Part shown: piece after piece, positions 1 to 14,500 of the stretch | Position numbering within the stretch: the first letter of the stretch is position 1 | How the letters are laid out: each line of letters starts with the position of its first letter | Assembly: GCA_942486035.1 (NCBI GenBank) | Contig: CALNXK010000026.1 | Location: 2,064,001 to 2,128,000 of the forward strand | From: Porites lobata | Taxonomy: Eukaryota; Cnidaria; Anthozoa; Scleractinia; Poritidae | Direction: 5' to 3' | DNA: 64,000 nucleotides | Made by a program: the position numbers and the translations under genes | The notes under the pieces: generated by a model | Databases searched by the model: none | What the model saw: only the letters and a program-made list of their open reading frames with translations | What the model was told of the DNA's origin: nothing

Positions 1-539
1 GGAGCCCTAAAAGAGACCATGTCAAAACACAGACAATATATATATTTTTATATTTTTTTATACGAGACCTTCTCGGCTAAATATGATGGCGTTTTGCCTA
101 GAATACTCTAAGTGAGACCAAAATCCGAAATTTATACCCCTAAGTGAGACGACGAGCATCCCCACCCCATTTAATATGCGGAGTCCCCCCTCCCCCCGGG
201 ATTTCGTGTCTATAAACTTCTTTGCATCTTATTCCTGTGGAGCTTAGGTAATTTATCTTGTACTGCCTTTTAAGATATATATCAACCATAGTCCTTGAAA
301 TGTTTAATTTTTTGCTTTTAGATTAAACAAGTTGCAAGTGGAAATGAAAACGAACGTAGAAGAACGTAGTACAACGTAGCTATGATCTACCGATGTACGT
401 TAAACTGAATGAAAAATAAAATTAAAGAAATGACATAAAATAACTGAAAAAATGCTGTCAAATGTTCGAAATGCTATTTAAAGCCTAGAAGTGTATGCTT
501 TGGCCATTGAATTTATCTGAAGATAGGTTGTCATTTTCT

Positions 540-2050
540 ATTCTCGTTAAAGAACGTAGGTGAGCTGCTTTCATGAAACACTTTTCCAGACTATAAAAAT
601 GTATTTATATAGTCGCCGAATTGTACTTTTAGCAAAAGGGGTTAACCCATCATTTTGCTAAAAAGTTGAGATCTTTTGATTGTTTGTTTTTGGGCACGAA
701 AGACCAAGAAAGAACGTCTGGTTGGAAGTGCTAATCACTAAGCATAGGTATATTAAGCATGGTCTTAACGATTAGCCGTGTCAAAAGCACTTTTCAATTT
801 AGTTGTTTATGATATACGTACACATATTTATCATCATAATGAACAAAAATCCACATATATAGCTTCACTTATTCTAGGAGCGCTCAATGCATAAAAGTAT
901 GCGGAGTGAAATACATTTTCAAAAAGGATGGAAGTTAATAGAGTTGTAACTCAAGAGTTTCACGCACTAAGCGATCATCATATCTTTTTTTATTTTCCGG
1001 TATTCGCTGGTGATTGCTTAATCGGAATGCGATTTGCGCTTTTGCTGACGTTTTAATTTTGAGTAATTTATTTCGAGTCCTGGCGGGGGACGTAAGCTGT
1101 GCCTGGCCCGCCCCAGATTTTCTTTCCTCTTTTTCCCACGGAGTTTTTTGGGGTAGGTTTTTTCTGGCCACCCTGGTTAAAAAGGTTAAATTTGTTCATT
1201 ATTTCATTTTGGGCGAAAAAGATTGAGAAAAAAAGGTTAGAGATAAACAGAAAAGAAGCCTTTCTGGACTGTAAAAAATATCGAAATTTTGCATAATCGA
1301 AAAATTTGAATTTTTGAAAGGGGGTAACCCATGATTTTGGTCGAAAATGTTACGTTATTTGTTTTTGGGCAAAATAGACCTAGAAAGGTGTTTAGAGACG
1401 TTTTAAGCCTTTTCCAGGCTATAAAAAAATCGAGATCAAATTTAAAGTTTTACAAAGGGGTAAACCCATGGTTTAGGTAAAAAAAAAAGGCAATTTTTTT
1501 CATATTGTTTCGTTTTCGGCAACAGTCATGTCCAATACTGCCGCACTAAAAAGCCTATCTAGAATGTGAAAATCGCGATTTGGTGTAGTCGTTTATTACC
1601 GTTTATTTATCACGTTTGACGTGATTTTGGTCATTTAAGAAATGTTTTAAATAAAAAAGAAGCCTTTCTGTACAACAATATCGATTTTACCAGGAGTCGG
1701 CTCCTGATTTTACATAGACGGTAATTAGCAGATTTTTTTTCAAAGGGGTTAACCAATGATTTTGGTCCAAAATTTTTATTTTAATTTTATTTGGTTTTAT
1801 TCAAAACTGACTTACAAGAAATGTTTAGACATACTTTTGGTAGAAAAAAAGCCTTTCTAGTCTATAAAAGTATCGATTTTTGGTTGCCAAACCTGAATTT
1901 TTCCAAAGGGTTTAATTCATGATTTTACTCAAAAATGTTGAAGTTTTGCCAATAGGGGAAAATATACCTCAGGCTAGAAAAATGTTTAGGGAAGTTTTAA
2001 ATAGAAAAGAAGCTTTCCTAGGGTCTAAAACTCTAGTTCGGCTGTGCCAA
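540..2050. repeat. Degenerate satellite-like tandem array
   Basis: Units of roughly 140-165 bp share AAAGGGGTTAACCCATGATT (seen at about 636, 1315, 1456, 1738 and 1903), then GTTTTTGGGCAAAATAGACC and AAGCCTTTCTAGTCTATAAA. The array is diverged and partly deleted. It lies past the 3' end of the FLACC1-like gene. The first 540 bases hold AT-rich sequence with CTAAGTGAGAC repeats and nothing else recognisable. Confidence 0.6.
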
Positions 2051-2156
2051 ACTACATCTTCGGTTAATAGCAAACGATCCAGTGAATCGTATCAGTGCCC
2101 CATATCGAGTGGGAGAGCAGAAATTTAAGAACTCGTTAAAACACGCAATGGTGAAA

Positions 2157-2162
2157 TTTATT
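2157..2162 (-). terminator. AATAAA poly(A) signal of the FLACC1-like gene
   Basis: The plus strand reads TTTATT here, giving AATAAA on the minus strand 82 nt beyond the stop codon at 2244. It is the first canonical signal after the stop, so it is the likely 3' end of the transcript. Confidence 0.55.
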
Positions 2163-2243
2163 AAGCAAGATATTTTACACCAAAAATGGGCCCCACGTAC
2201 AATAAATATAAATAAATATGTTACCTAAACAAAAAATAAAAAT

Positions 2244-2595
2244 TTAACTTAAAAATTCTCTCTGAGTCCGCAGATTTTGTATTCCTTGATTTGAAATGTT
2301 CACAGGAGTTGGCACCAGGTTCTCTCGACCGTTAGAGCGCGCGCTCGTATTTAGGGTCCTGGGACTGTACATGGTAGCGTGGTGAGACGTGTGGGGTCTT
2401 GGTTTGTTAACCTCCGACTTATACTTGGACATTTTCGGCTGATTCGTTGGCGTTTTGTTATCGCTAACTGGGGTAGTTAATCTCACAGCTGTAGATATTT
2501 CTTCTCGAGTTGATGGAGCGCTCAACGGTCGTTTTTCACGCGTGTTTGGTTCTTGTTTAGGCAAATCTGGGTTTTCGTTTCGAAGGGCTGTTAGA
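2244..2595 (-). CDS. FLACC1: FLACC1-like gene, terminal exon: low-complexity Ser/Pro/Asn tail
   Basis: The exon is open from the acceptor (CAG before 2595) to TAA at 2246-2244, about 117 residues. It is rich in Ser, Thr, Pro, Asn and Arg, for example EKRPLSAPSTREE and NKPRPHTSHHATMYSPRT, and is predicted disordered from composition. The acceptor was chosen because it is the only nearby AG that keeps the phase left by exon 17 (two bases). Its upstream tract, GTGTGACGTCAG, is not a strong polypyrimidine tract, so the exact exon start is less certain than the others. Length and composition of this tail are not conserved with vertebrate FLACC1. Confidence 0.62.
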
Positions 2596-5500
2596 CTGAC
2601 GTCACACCTTGTTCGAGCTAGAATAACAGCCTGTTTGACAAAAAAGCGAAAAATAACTTACGACCAGATTTGGAAGCTTAAATTTAGGCCACTCATGTAC
2701 CCTTAAAATCTGAAAATTAACGTCCATGCCTTGCTTGCAGAGTGACGTTTTAAAATTTGAAAGAAATGTTAGCAATTTAGGTTTTGGCCATCGTGATTAG
2801 TGTGCCATTACCCCAGCCACTTGTTATGACCTTACTTGCCACCCGGTAAGTACGGGTAGACACCTTTTACCTATCGGGAATAGTGATGAAGCCATAACTG
2901 AATCTGGAGAATCGTGGTCTCCTTTTAACGTGAACAGATGGCAAACATATTCCCCTAGCTGTACCCTTAACTGAATCTGGAGAATCGTGGTCTCCTTTTA
3001 ACGTGAACAGATGGCAAACATATTCCCCTAGCTGTACCCTTAAGCAGAAGATGGTATCTTAAGGTAATTATAAAGTTGTAAAGGAATTGCGTATTGTTTT
3101 TACCTGGAGTGTATCTTTGGCTGTGCGGATAGCGCTTTCCTATTACACAAGAAAACAAAAAGTACTTTGTAATTTAACTATAAGTAACATTGATAGTCAT
3201 TGTAAAGAAACTTACCTGTTCTGCGTCTTGATCTGTTTTGAGTTTAAAGAACTGTTCACATTTCTTGATGTAATGACGCCTGAGTTGAAAACATTAACAC
3301 ATATTAAGTGTAGGCTACTAAGGACTGACACTGATTGGAGTAGCAACAAAAGTGATGACGATGATGATAGTGCTAATAATAATGATGATCAGATGACGGT
3401 GATGATTATAATGACAACGACGACGATGATAGAAAGTGAGGATGATGACGATGACGATGACGATGATGCCAGATGGCAGGGAACTGAGGCAACCAAGATG
3501 GCGACGGCCAGATGATTTAAAGGGTGACAGGTCGTTTTGCCAACGTCCCATTCGCTATCGTGTTATGTCGTTCCGGTAAGAAGCGAAAAGAGCGCCGCGC
3601 ATGCGTATACTTCGACCTCTCAGCCATGATACAAAAAAGTGCACCACGCATATGTATACTTCGTCCTTTCAGCCACTGATCAGGTGAAAGCAGTTAGGGA
3701 ACTGACCCAACACGTGCGCCAAACGACTTCAGAAGTTAGCGAACAGGACGTTGGCGAAACGACTCGTAGGCGAAACGGTTGAGTATGATGATGACCATGG
3801 TGAAGACGATGGCTACGGTGATAATGATGAAGACGATGATGATGATGATGATGATGATGATGACAATAAATGATATTGACGATGCAAAGTAATGTAATGT
3901 TGCCATAAAACCTTTAAATGTCACCAAAACACCGAGGTACAACCTACAGAAGAACCACTAGTTAAGCAATGAATATCTGCATCAATTTCTTGTCGCGAGG
4001 TGGTTAGTTTCGAGGCACTTTCCATATTTAAAATTCATAGTTTATGTGTATTTCACACTTTCTTCACTCTTTAACCGCGACTAAGATAGGGCGCTGGATG
4101 TCCTCAAGTAGCACTTTCGTGCTACAAATAATAAAAAAGGCCCCTCAAATCATCAAAAACAGTAACAATACTTTTACTAGTCGCTGGTATTTACCTCAAG
4201 TCGGTATTATCTGACATTAGGCCTTGCATTCTCATGGAATATCTGTTGTCAACTTCTTCCACCTGCATTAAAATGAAATTCATAAAATGAATCAGTAAGT
4301 TTAAAATATGTTTAAGTCGCAATTCAGTTACATGTTTTCAAACTTAGTAAATGGATCTCTTTAATAATGCCGGCCTATGAATACATTCTTTTGTAGGTAT
4401 GATAATTAGCCTTTCTGACCTCGTTAGCATATGCAAAATACAAAAGACTTCTTACGTTCAAACGAGGCCAGAAGGGCTAACTATCATACGTATAAAAGTA
4501 TATATCAATAGGCCGCCATTATGAAAGAGGTCTATACCGTTTCGGGGAAGAAAGTCTTGCGGACAGTAATACACCTCTTGAACATCACGTTCGTAGAGGA
4601 GTTTTTTGATTTTTTAATACTAGTGTTCCATAAGATTCCAAAGACACGAGATTACTGGTAGTGTTTCCCTGAAGGCGTAGTACGAGCAAGCATGTTACGA
4701 ACAAGTGAAATATTCACGGGGCAGCAGGTGGGAAGAGAGGGATGGTCAGTTTTCTTCCCGTCCTTCCCCAGTCCCCCTCCCTGAGTGTTCTCTTGATCCC
4801 TCCAGCCCTGCCTAGCCTAGCTCGACTAAAACTAAAAAGCGTTGAACAGCTCCTAGTCTTAAGAGACACCATGTATAATTCACATACACAACAAATAAAA
4901 CATAACAGACCTTCGCTTCAAAGTGTTCTTCAAAAGCAGCCAACTTGATTTTCTGTAAAGAGACGACAGCCACTGATCACTGTTATATGCTTACATCATT
5001 ATAAGTTTAGGCCGAGCTGTTCAAAGAGAACGTCATATGAACCCATATGTTCCGTGTTGTGTGTACCGTTTACCCAGGATTAGACCAGCTGAGCGGGATT
5101 GGAACCAGTTTTCTCTGGACAGGATGCTTTATTAAAGCTAGCGGTCAAAATCAAAACCAGTTTTAACTCAGATCGTTTGCTGACTGTTAACAGAGTAAAG
5201 AAAAACAAAACCAGATCGCTCAACATCAAATTTTCAAGGGACATATTAAGTGTTGGGTTTTTGCCAATTCCAGCTCACACAAAAATTTTTTTTAACGTTT
5301 GCGTTAAAAAAAAAAAAAAACGAAAAGGACTTAATTAGCGAGTGTTGTCTTTTATTTTTGGCAATATTTTCGTCCTCAATATCTTACCTTGTCTTCAAGC
5401 TCCATTTGCGTCTTTCTAAGAATTTCTTTATTGGTTTTGAGCTTTTCTTGAAGTTCTTGTTTCTTCTGCTTTAACGTCTGTAAACATCAATCACGAAAAG

Positions 5501-8500
5501 CATTAGCTTGCTTCACACGCGTTCCAAGGGTATCAATTTTCTCCAATTCACTCTTAAATGATATAAAATTTGTCGAGGTGGGGGAGAACAAACGGCTACA
5601 AAGTATGCCCAAATCAGCTGAACAGACCGTGGGCTGAAAGGAGTAAAAAATAATTGCATCATCGCAAATCACAAAAGCATATTTTCTGAAGCTTCCCAAA
5701 CGAAATAGCGTGAACCATTTGATTTCCCAACCGGAATTTCCGGTTTTCCCACACTGAAAATTAAAAAAATCTGTTTCAGCCCCAAAGTGTCACTTCAGCC
5801 CTGCAGCCTAAAGTCTGATTCACCCTTTCCTGGAGCCATTTGAGCACAATTTAGGCCAAAAAAAGCTCAATCAAAAGGCTATTCCAGTCCACGCTAGGGC
5901 CCATTTCAGCCCTAGCTAATTGGACTGTATTGGCCCAGATTTAAGGGAGCCAAATTAGACTCAAAAATAGGACTGTATTTTACTCACCGGAACGGCCCTT
6001 TGGGGCGAAAACAGATCTTTCCGATTTACAGTGCATGTAATGTTACGTACACTTGAGCCCACACGCCTCATTTTATGTCTAAGTGAGGACACCATATTAC
6101 CGCTCACACGGAGTTTTATCTGTACTCAGCTTTGTGGTACTACAGCCTCGGAGAGGTTGACGCGAAGGAGAACCTTGTCTACCCGGAAGATGCTTAGAAT
6201 TCTTCGTTGCCTTTGTATGTTTTAGCTTACCACATTGCTTTGAGGCTTGGTAAGTTCCTTGTGAACCAGTAAATGAAGGTTTCCTTTTAAGAACTTAAAG
6301 ACCTTGTAGGTCTATTAAATGGCTCATGCTTACAGGGCTTACGCAGGAAAAAAAGGTTGTAATTGAATGCATGGGACTCCATTACTGACAAGGTCCACTT
6401 TCCGTACTGTATACCTGCATCTCCAGCAGAGCTGATTTGAGTTGTTCCGAATCCTGTACGCACTCAGCAAACTTCTCCATTAAGTTCTGATGGGAGAAAA
6501 TGTAAGAAATCAGTTAGTCTATAGGATTCTAGCATGCGGCTATAGTTACCACACTCTGCAAAGCCACACTGAACTCTTTCTACATTGCCTATCCTTGCCA
6601 TCAGGGTGTCCACGACGCCTGGGATACATGTAATAAATGGCGTAGCTCGCAATAAAGGTTTTCTTGTCCAATGATAAACGTCCTATTTTGCTCAATGCCA
6701 TTTTTAAGTAGTGTCTATTTTAAACTGGCGACAACTTTTTTGGGGAGCAGTTTACAGGTGTTGCAAGAACAAAAGCTACAGTCATAATGGGGTATTTGTT
6801 GTACAAATTGAAATTTTGTTAATGGTAGAAACTTTGCTAAAGTAAACTAAATACACGATATCTTGTCTTTGAAAACAACTTACATCAACTTCCTTCTTGT
6901 GATCTTCGACCAAAACTTGTATTTGCCTTTGAAACTCTTTGTTCAACCCATCTATTTCTTTGTTCTTGTCGTGGAGCATCTCTCTTCCTATTAGTGACAT
7001 AACCACAGTTATTATTCATTCAAAATATTTCCCCGATTCTGATTGGCTAAAAGCACACGCATAATTAGCAATTAATGAATGAGGCTGAATAGGATATGAA
7101 GAATTAAGCAGGTCGAGGAGGGGGTTATCCACTGCGGCCGAAGGCACAAATTCTTCCAAATTTGGTCATCAGTAACAGATTATGGTGAATTATCCGTGCG
7201 CTTTTAGCCAATCAGAATTGGGAAAATATTTTGAATGAATAATAATTCACCATAACCAGTTACTGATGACCACATTTGGAAGAATTTTGCGTTTAATGAA
7301 CCGATGACGCCAACAGTGCAGCCTTCTTGCAGGTTAATGCACCGTTAACCGAGAAGACCTGGGGACGAGGTTGAGTTGTTTTGGTTGTGAGAACAAAAAT
7401 GGCGGAAAAATTCACTTGTCTCAAGAGTAAGAACTAGGCGAAATAATCGCTAAAAACATGGCAAGAACAGCAAAAAGACAACTCGAAGGGCGACATCTGC
7501 TATTTGGAGAATATTTGCGGAGCTGAACAACCCTTGAACCTAAACTATCGAAGATGAACTTAACATCGATGGAGGGAAGCATGGTTTGGCGATGTTTTTA
7601 AACCAGGAAGTATTTTGAATGAATAATAAAACAATTATTGAATTCGGCTTTCGTATCATATAAAGAATTATGGAGATCTCGGAGGGTTTTATCCGCCTCG
7701 GCCTACGGCCTCGACGGATAACACCCTCCTCGATCTCCATAATTCTTTATATGATATTCAGCCTCATTCATTAATTGTTAATTAATTCATTAGAATATTT
7801 CGGATCATCATACTTTTCTGTAGCCTGAAATTCATCCGATTGCATCGAGTCGTTTTCTCCCCTCAACAACGGCTGAATCGACCGGCCGTTAATGCCGTCC
7901 AGTGACGTCACTCACTACCCGAAAACGTCCTCGAAACTGAAATGCTAAATTGAACTGCGAATGAAGAATCATTGCAGAGAGTCGGTAGGTTTTTCATTTA
8001 GAGCCGCTTTGTGGTTTCGCCGGCCGGTGATTTTGTTTACGCGAAGTTTTCTGAGGTCAATGTTATGAATTACTCGACCTTCTTGCTATTTTTACCGTAA
8101 GGTGTAATGATTCTGTTAGTTTTCTTTCTTGTCTCCTTGTTTGTTTTCTTCGTTAAGGACCAAATAGCTTCTTTTCAATTAAAGCAAATCATTGTGTTTT
8201 TGAACTGTGTTCAGAGGGTGTGTTTACTTCATTGCGTGATTGCGACCGAGTTTGTTTATTTAGTACAACCGGTTCAGAGTTGTACTGCATGCAGTTGATA
8301 GTTTGAACGTTAAACATGAATTACGATGGAAAAAAATAAAGCAGTACTGTATCATGCAGACATTTCCAAACGATATTTCTCGGTTTGCCACTTGAAACTC
8401 GTGTTTTAGTTTTTGCATGAATTAAAGCAAAGGTCAAGGAGTAGTGACGACACTGGGCGGCATTAACGGCCGGTCGATTCAGACGTTACTGAGGGAGTAT

Positions 8501-11500
8501 TAACGACTCGAAGTAATTCAGGCTAACTTTTCTGAGAAACTGCCCACCTTACCTAACCCTCCCCTAAGCCAACATTTTACCCCAGATGAGAAATAAGTGA
8601 TAATGTTGGCTTAGGGGAGGGGCAGGTGGGCAGTTTCCCAGAATGATCCGAAACGACCAACTTCTACGGGATTCGAGCTCTTGACCTCTGTGATACAGGT
8701 GCATCGCTCTACCAATTGAGCCAACAAGCCACCTACAAAGAATCTTCTACCAGAGCAGCAGGGAAAGATGATTAAATGTAAAGAACATCATCGCAGTCAT
8801 ACAGGTGTAAAAGCAACTTCTGAATTCGCGACGATCTGCGTTGATCCTCTTTGCATTGTAATTCCTCGCCCACAGTATTGATATAATGGTGTTCATACAT
8901 GCATCATTTCACCTTTATCCCTTCACGAATTTAAACGGCACCTAAATACACAGCTTCTAGATGGCTTGCTTGAACGCTGAACCACACGTACTCCCGTACA
9001 AACCAGAATTTTTTTCAGGTTTTCATTTGGCGATAAGAAAATTTGCATTTATAACTGCGCTGATCTTTTTTACATTCAAAAATTCTTCCCACATAACTTT
9101 ATCGAAAGTAATAATTGTTTCAACTTACAAGGATGGTTGTTTAATTTAAACACAAGCAAGATGTATATCAGTTCATGACTAACACCAAGTGCTACTATGA
9201 GGCAGAAAAGACAAATACTGTCAAACTTGTATTAAGCGGTCGCGGTCACCTCTTTCCGTGGCCCCAACAAGCTATTTTATATTTTTTTCACCACTATTAA
9301 ACGGTCACTTTGTCGAGTTACAAGTGCAATATAAAGACATACCCTGAAAATGGTTTTCTGTGTTCTGTTTCTTCAAGCACATGACGAGGTAGAAAAACTT
9401 AGAGGTCAACTTGTCGCATTATGAATACTCCTTTTCGCCACCATCTATATTCTTGATCAACTCTTTAGTTTGTCAAACCTGTATTTAAAACGGTTAACCT
9501 ATATCGAGCGGTCAGTTGGCTATTCCCCAAGGGTGTCCGCTTAATGCAGATGTGACTGTACCATTCACGGAGCAAAGATTAAATGTCTTGAACTGAGTGA
9601 CAAATGTATCGTTTTGTCAATATACTCACTTTGTTTGGACAGTTCATCCTCTGTATGTCTCTCGTGTTCATCTCTTAGCTCCTTCTGTAAAAGTTAATTT
9701 CCAAATAAATAAGCTTTATTACCAAATAAAAGTTAACTTAATTTACAATATAATATATTAATACAAAAAAAGGTAACATTTACTCAGAATAACTAAAAAG
9801 CTAATCGAGCTGAGTAAAGCTAAATAATGTTCAGGCATAGGAGGTAGGTTGGCACTAAAGCTAGAAAAAACAAGGAATTAGTAAATAGATAAAAGGAAAA
9901 AAAATGAAAAAGGAAAAAAAAAAGACTCACGAACAGTAAGACTGTAAGATGTTTGACATGACTTTGTTTTTAAAGGATTTAAGGGGGAGGTGTTTGATGC
10001 TTTCATCAAGGTTATTCCAAACTTTTACAGCCGCGAAGCGAAAGTTGAATTTACCATAGTTTGTTTTGATAGTATTGAGGTAATAGGTTGATTTAGAAGC
10101 AAGCCTGGTATTGTATGAGTGTATGGATGCTACCGTTTTAAAGAAATTTTCAAAGGAAGATGGAAGAAGATTATGGTGATAGTTATACATGAGGAGTGCA
10201 TTGTGAAGGGTAACAAGATCAGTTAATTTAAGAATGTTTAATTTCTTAAAAAGAGGCTCAGAGTGATCACCTGGTTCCGAAAAAGTTATAATACGTGTTG
10301 CTTTCTTTTGAAGAATTATCAAAGGTCTGAGAGTAGAACTATAAGTATTGCCCCAAATTGATAAACCGTACGTGAGGAAGGGGTAAATAAGTGAATAATA
10401 TAATTGAAGTAATATGTTTCCGTTTACATAATGTCTAATTTTAGATAGTACCCCAATACCTCTTGAAATCTTCTTGCTCAATTCGTGCAAGTACGGTTTC
10501 CAGTTCAAATTAGAATCAAAAATGAGTCCTAGGTATTTAACTTGGTTATCAGATTTAACAGACATATTTGAGATATTAAGATTCAACTTATGAGCTATTC
10601 GTCTTTGCGGAGAATGGAATACCACAAAGCTAGTTTTTTCAATGTTCAGTGATAATTTGTTAGCAAATAACCACTGGCTCACCTTATCTAGTTCTACATT
10701 TAGGTTGGTTTCTAAATTTAGAATGTTGGTTTCTAAATTTAGAATGTTTTCTCTTCGTATCAGTAATGTACATAACTTTACACCATAGTAGCCTGTAGAC
10801 AGACGTTGTTTTATTTTTCTTTTCGTTCTTTCAAACATCGGCGAGCTCGTGAGCGAAGCAAGCCCGCGAGAAAGAGCGGGGAGCGCGAGAAAGAAAAATA
10901 AACTATTCTATTTTCTTCTTCCCCCACCACTACCCCTTGCGCTGGCGGTCAATAAATCCCCTGCGGTATATATTTCATCACCCGCGCTCGAGGAACTTTG
11001 AAGAGAAAATAGCGGAGGGTCTGTGAACAGGCTAACACGATTAGGACACGACGAGGTTTAACATTATTACAAAAGGGTTCTGGAAAACGTCCGCATGGAA
11101 AGTTAATGGCACAAGACGTTTTGGGTCGTCCCAGTGGAAAAGAAACGTTTAGTAAGGTAGTCCTGTTTTTCCGATCGAAAGGTTGGAAATGGGAATTCGC
11201 GTTCTACTCATTAAAACTCATCATGATACCAGTTTCAGGCTTTTGCGGCCGTTCTTCGGTAAGTGGGACTGGTCTGTACTATATGCAAACGTAAGCGCTG
11301 ATTCCCAAACGAAATAGCGCACTTCCGAGTTCCAAAATCCCTCACTTTCAAAATGAGGCCAAGTGCACAACCTTTCTTGAGAAAATGAGTTTTATTCGCA
11401 TGAGAATGAAAAATCATTTCCATATCAAAGACTGAGCATTTAACCTCGATTTGATACAGAGGCCTGGGGGAACTCGGAAATGGCCTATTAACCAGTCCTG

Positions 11501-14500
11501 AGTTTCGTTTATTCTTTGTTTAAACCATGAACTGAGCAGCTTGACTATGTAAATGGTAAACAATAATTCCGTTTAACACTTCTATTTGGTTGCTAGAAAA
11601 TGCTCCAATAGCAAGATACTCAAGGTAGAAGGCTACGAGACTCGGGAGGTTCAGTTTTGGAAGCAACAATCGCGACCAACTGTAGAAGAACCAGAATCTA
11701 ATCAGCTATAAAAACTATAAACAACAACAAGAAGCAAGGCTGATTTTACAGTGAGGAAAAACTACTAATATTTCGAAAGGCGTGTCCAATCCTTTCTTCT
11801 TCAGGGTCTTAGAAATGACTACTACAAAGATAAATAAACGAGCTAAGACGTGATCGGTCTTAAGTCTTAGCTAGCCGTACATAGCTCTTTGTAAGACCCT
11901 GGAGAGAACTGAAGGTCGTGTCTTTCGAAAATATTGGCTGTGGTATTCCTTACTGTAAAATCAGCCTTGCTTTTCCTTGCTTCCAACCTCGAACTTCAAA
12001 GTGCACCAAGAAGACTGAGGAGAAAAAAATCCCTGGTGGGGGATAGTTGAAGGGCCGGGGGTGTGTTCTAAAAAGTTCCCTTTCATATCTTACCACTCTT
12101 CTCTGCCATTTAAAATCCATTTCCACTGCTACAGTTTCCTGGTGAAAAAAAAAAACCTAATGTAAACTGGATTTCAGTAGACTACGAGTAGTCCCCCATT
12201 TGTCCTCAGGGATAATAGAGCAAGCGAAACGCGAGCGCGCGTGAAAATCACCCCACGCGAGAAAGGCGAGACGCGGTGGGGAGATTTTCACGCGGTGGGG
12301 TGATTTTCCCGCGCGCTCGCGTTTCGCTCGCTCTACCATCCCTGAGGACAAATGGGGGACTACTTGTAGTCTAGGATGTCAGGGGGTCGGAATTACTGTA
12401 ATGTAGATTAAGGCGTACTCTAGCTTGCCTTGTACAAGCACTTCTTAGGTTCCCTTAAAACCACACTGACTGACTTCCTTAGTTATATTCTCAGCCACTC
12501 AGAAATTTAAATGTAAGGTATTAAACAAATCAGGCAACGATAAATGATGAGCAATCGCCAAAAAATACTAGCCAAGAAAGAAATACATGCGCAGTTAACA
12601 TGAAACAACGCTTCGTAGTTCCCGCCGTTTTTAACCTAAGCGACTGGCGCTCTTTTTGGCGTGTTTTTTGTTTTGTGATTCGTAAAAGAGATAGAGCCAC
12701 GCCAAGCTTAACCGAGGTCAAACGAGAGAACGATGGTTTTTGATCAAGCGGGTTTTTTGGTGTGTTTTCTCCATTGTGTTTCGTAAAGTCAAGGAATAAA
12801 GCCGCGCGAAGGCTGAACCGAAATCAAACGACGAGAAGGCTCTGCCTTATTTGTTCTCGCCCACTTCCCCATCGTTTTCTCGTTCGGCCTCGGTTCAGCT
12901 GTTCATTCTTCAAAACACGAATGAAAACACACCAAAAAACGTCTGTGTCAAGGCAGGCTTGCCAAAAAGCCTACTGAAGACCGAACATCTTAACCATGTG
13001 TACCCACGTCAGATCTTCCCGCCAAAACGAAGCAACATGTGGTGATAGAACATTTTCGTGGTAGTGCATCTTTGTGTGCATCTTTGGATTTGGCTGTGGC
13101 GAAGACAATTCTTTACCTCCGCTACTACTTATAAAAATATTCACCTTGTAAGCTTCAAATGCTCCTTGAAGGCATTCCATTTCTCCTTGGAGACCAGCTG
13201 GAAAAACCGCGAGACAGGTACGTTAATGTTATTGTGGTTAAATAAAACGCTTAGATAAGCGTACAAGCATGCATTCCATTGCATTCGCCATTGTTCACGC
13301 GAAACTTTCACTAAAATAAAGCTTACATATTGTGAGAGCAATAAGTATGGGCTAGTACAGTATAATTATATTCTAACATATTGAAAGCGGAGAAAATTTA
13401 GTTTACAATTCCTGAGGCCGTGTTATCTGTATCACGTTTATCGTTAAGTCTTATTCCTAAACGTTTTAAAGCTTACTTACATTTCTCAACTTCTGCGGTT
13501 CTTCTTTCTTCATGAAGCTGTTTTACCGATAAAAGTATCTTTTGAGATAAAATTGTTCTAAAGGAGGGCAACATAAATCCCAGCAAATACATGTACGCAC
13601 AAATGTGCGTACGGTACGTACAGTGTAGGTACATGAATGTGTAGGTATAAAGAAGGTGAAGAATGTTATAAAGAAAAGAAAGGGTTGCAATTGTGGTTTT
13701 AATAAAACTTCTTCGTAACGTTTGATATTCTTGGGAGACAAATTTGTTTGAGAAGAAGCTGTGATTGTTTCATTCACTGGAGAATGAACAAGACAGACTG
13801 ACAAGAGAGCCAAGACGTCCACGACAAAGCCCTTTTCATCAAGTAGAACTAAAACAGTACCAATGGTTTTAAAAAGCAGGAGTTCGGGAGGTATTTGCTC
13901 AATCGGAGAATATAAGCTCGTAAGCTTAAACTCAAGCAACAATGACATTACGAATTAAAGATTAGGTAATTATTTTGTGGTATAGAATTAATATCTTATT
14001 TTATAATATATACAAAAACACGGCACTGATTAATTTATTAAATTCTGAAACTGTGAAAGAAAAAGAGTCTTACAGTGACAAAAAATAACGTAAAAAATAG
14101 GACAAAAGCTACCGTAACGCACGAAATCAACCACGTATTTAAAGTTAATAAAATGAGGTGAAATATTTTACCTGCTGGTCGAAAGAGTTTTTCAACTTCT
14201 CGATTTCTTCATCATGATCATCCTCAACTGACCTGCAATAGGACCACCGAAAAGACTTAAAAACACGTAACAATAATTCAAAATCAAGAAATCACAATAG
14301 TTTCTGTTTATGTAAAAGTATTTTTTAATAATTATTACATAACTACTTTGGATGATGCAGAGAAAAAAGTGAAAGGAGTTAAGTGCTATCCCAACAGCTG
14401 TTGTCAAGTACAATATTTTAAAATGATCACTGCCACACCCTAGGACCTAGAACTCTCAACTTTAGAAAGGAAAATTGAAAGCTGTTTAAGAAAAGCAATC

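Noticed and set aside
8655..8737. Functional tRNA gene
   Set aside because: A and B boxes are present but no closed acceptor stem or clean anticodon loop; the same holds for the sites near 20330, 39019, 46130 and 62393.
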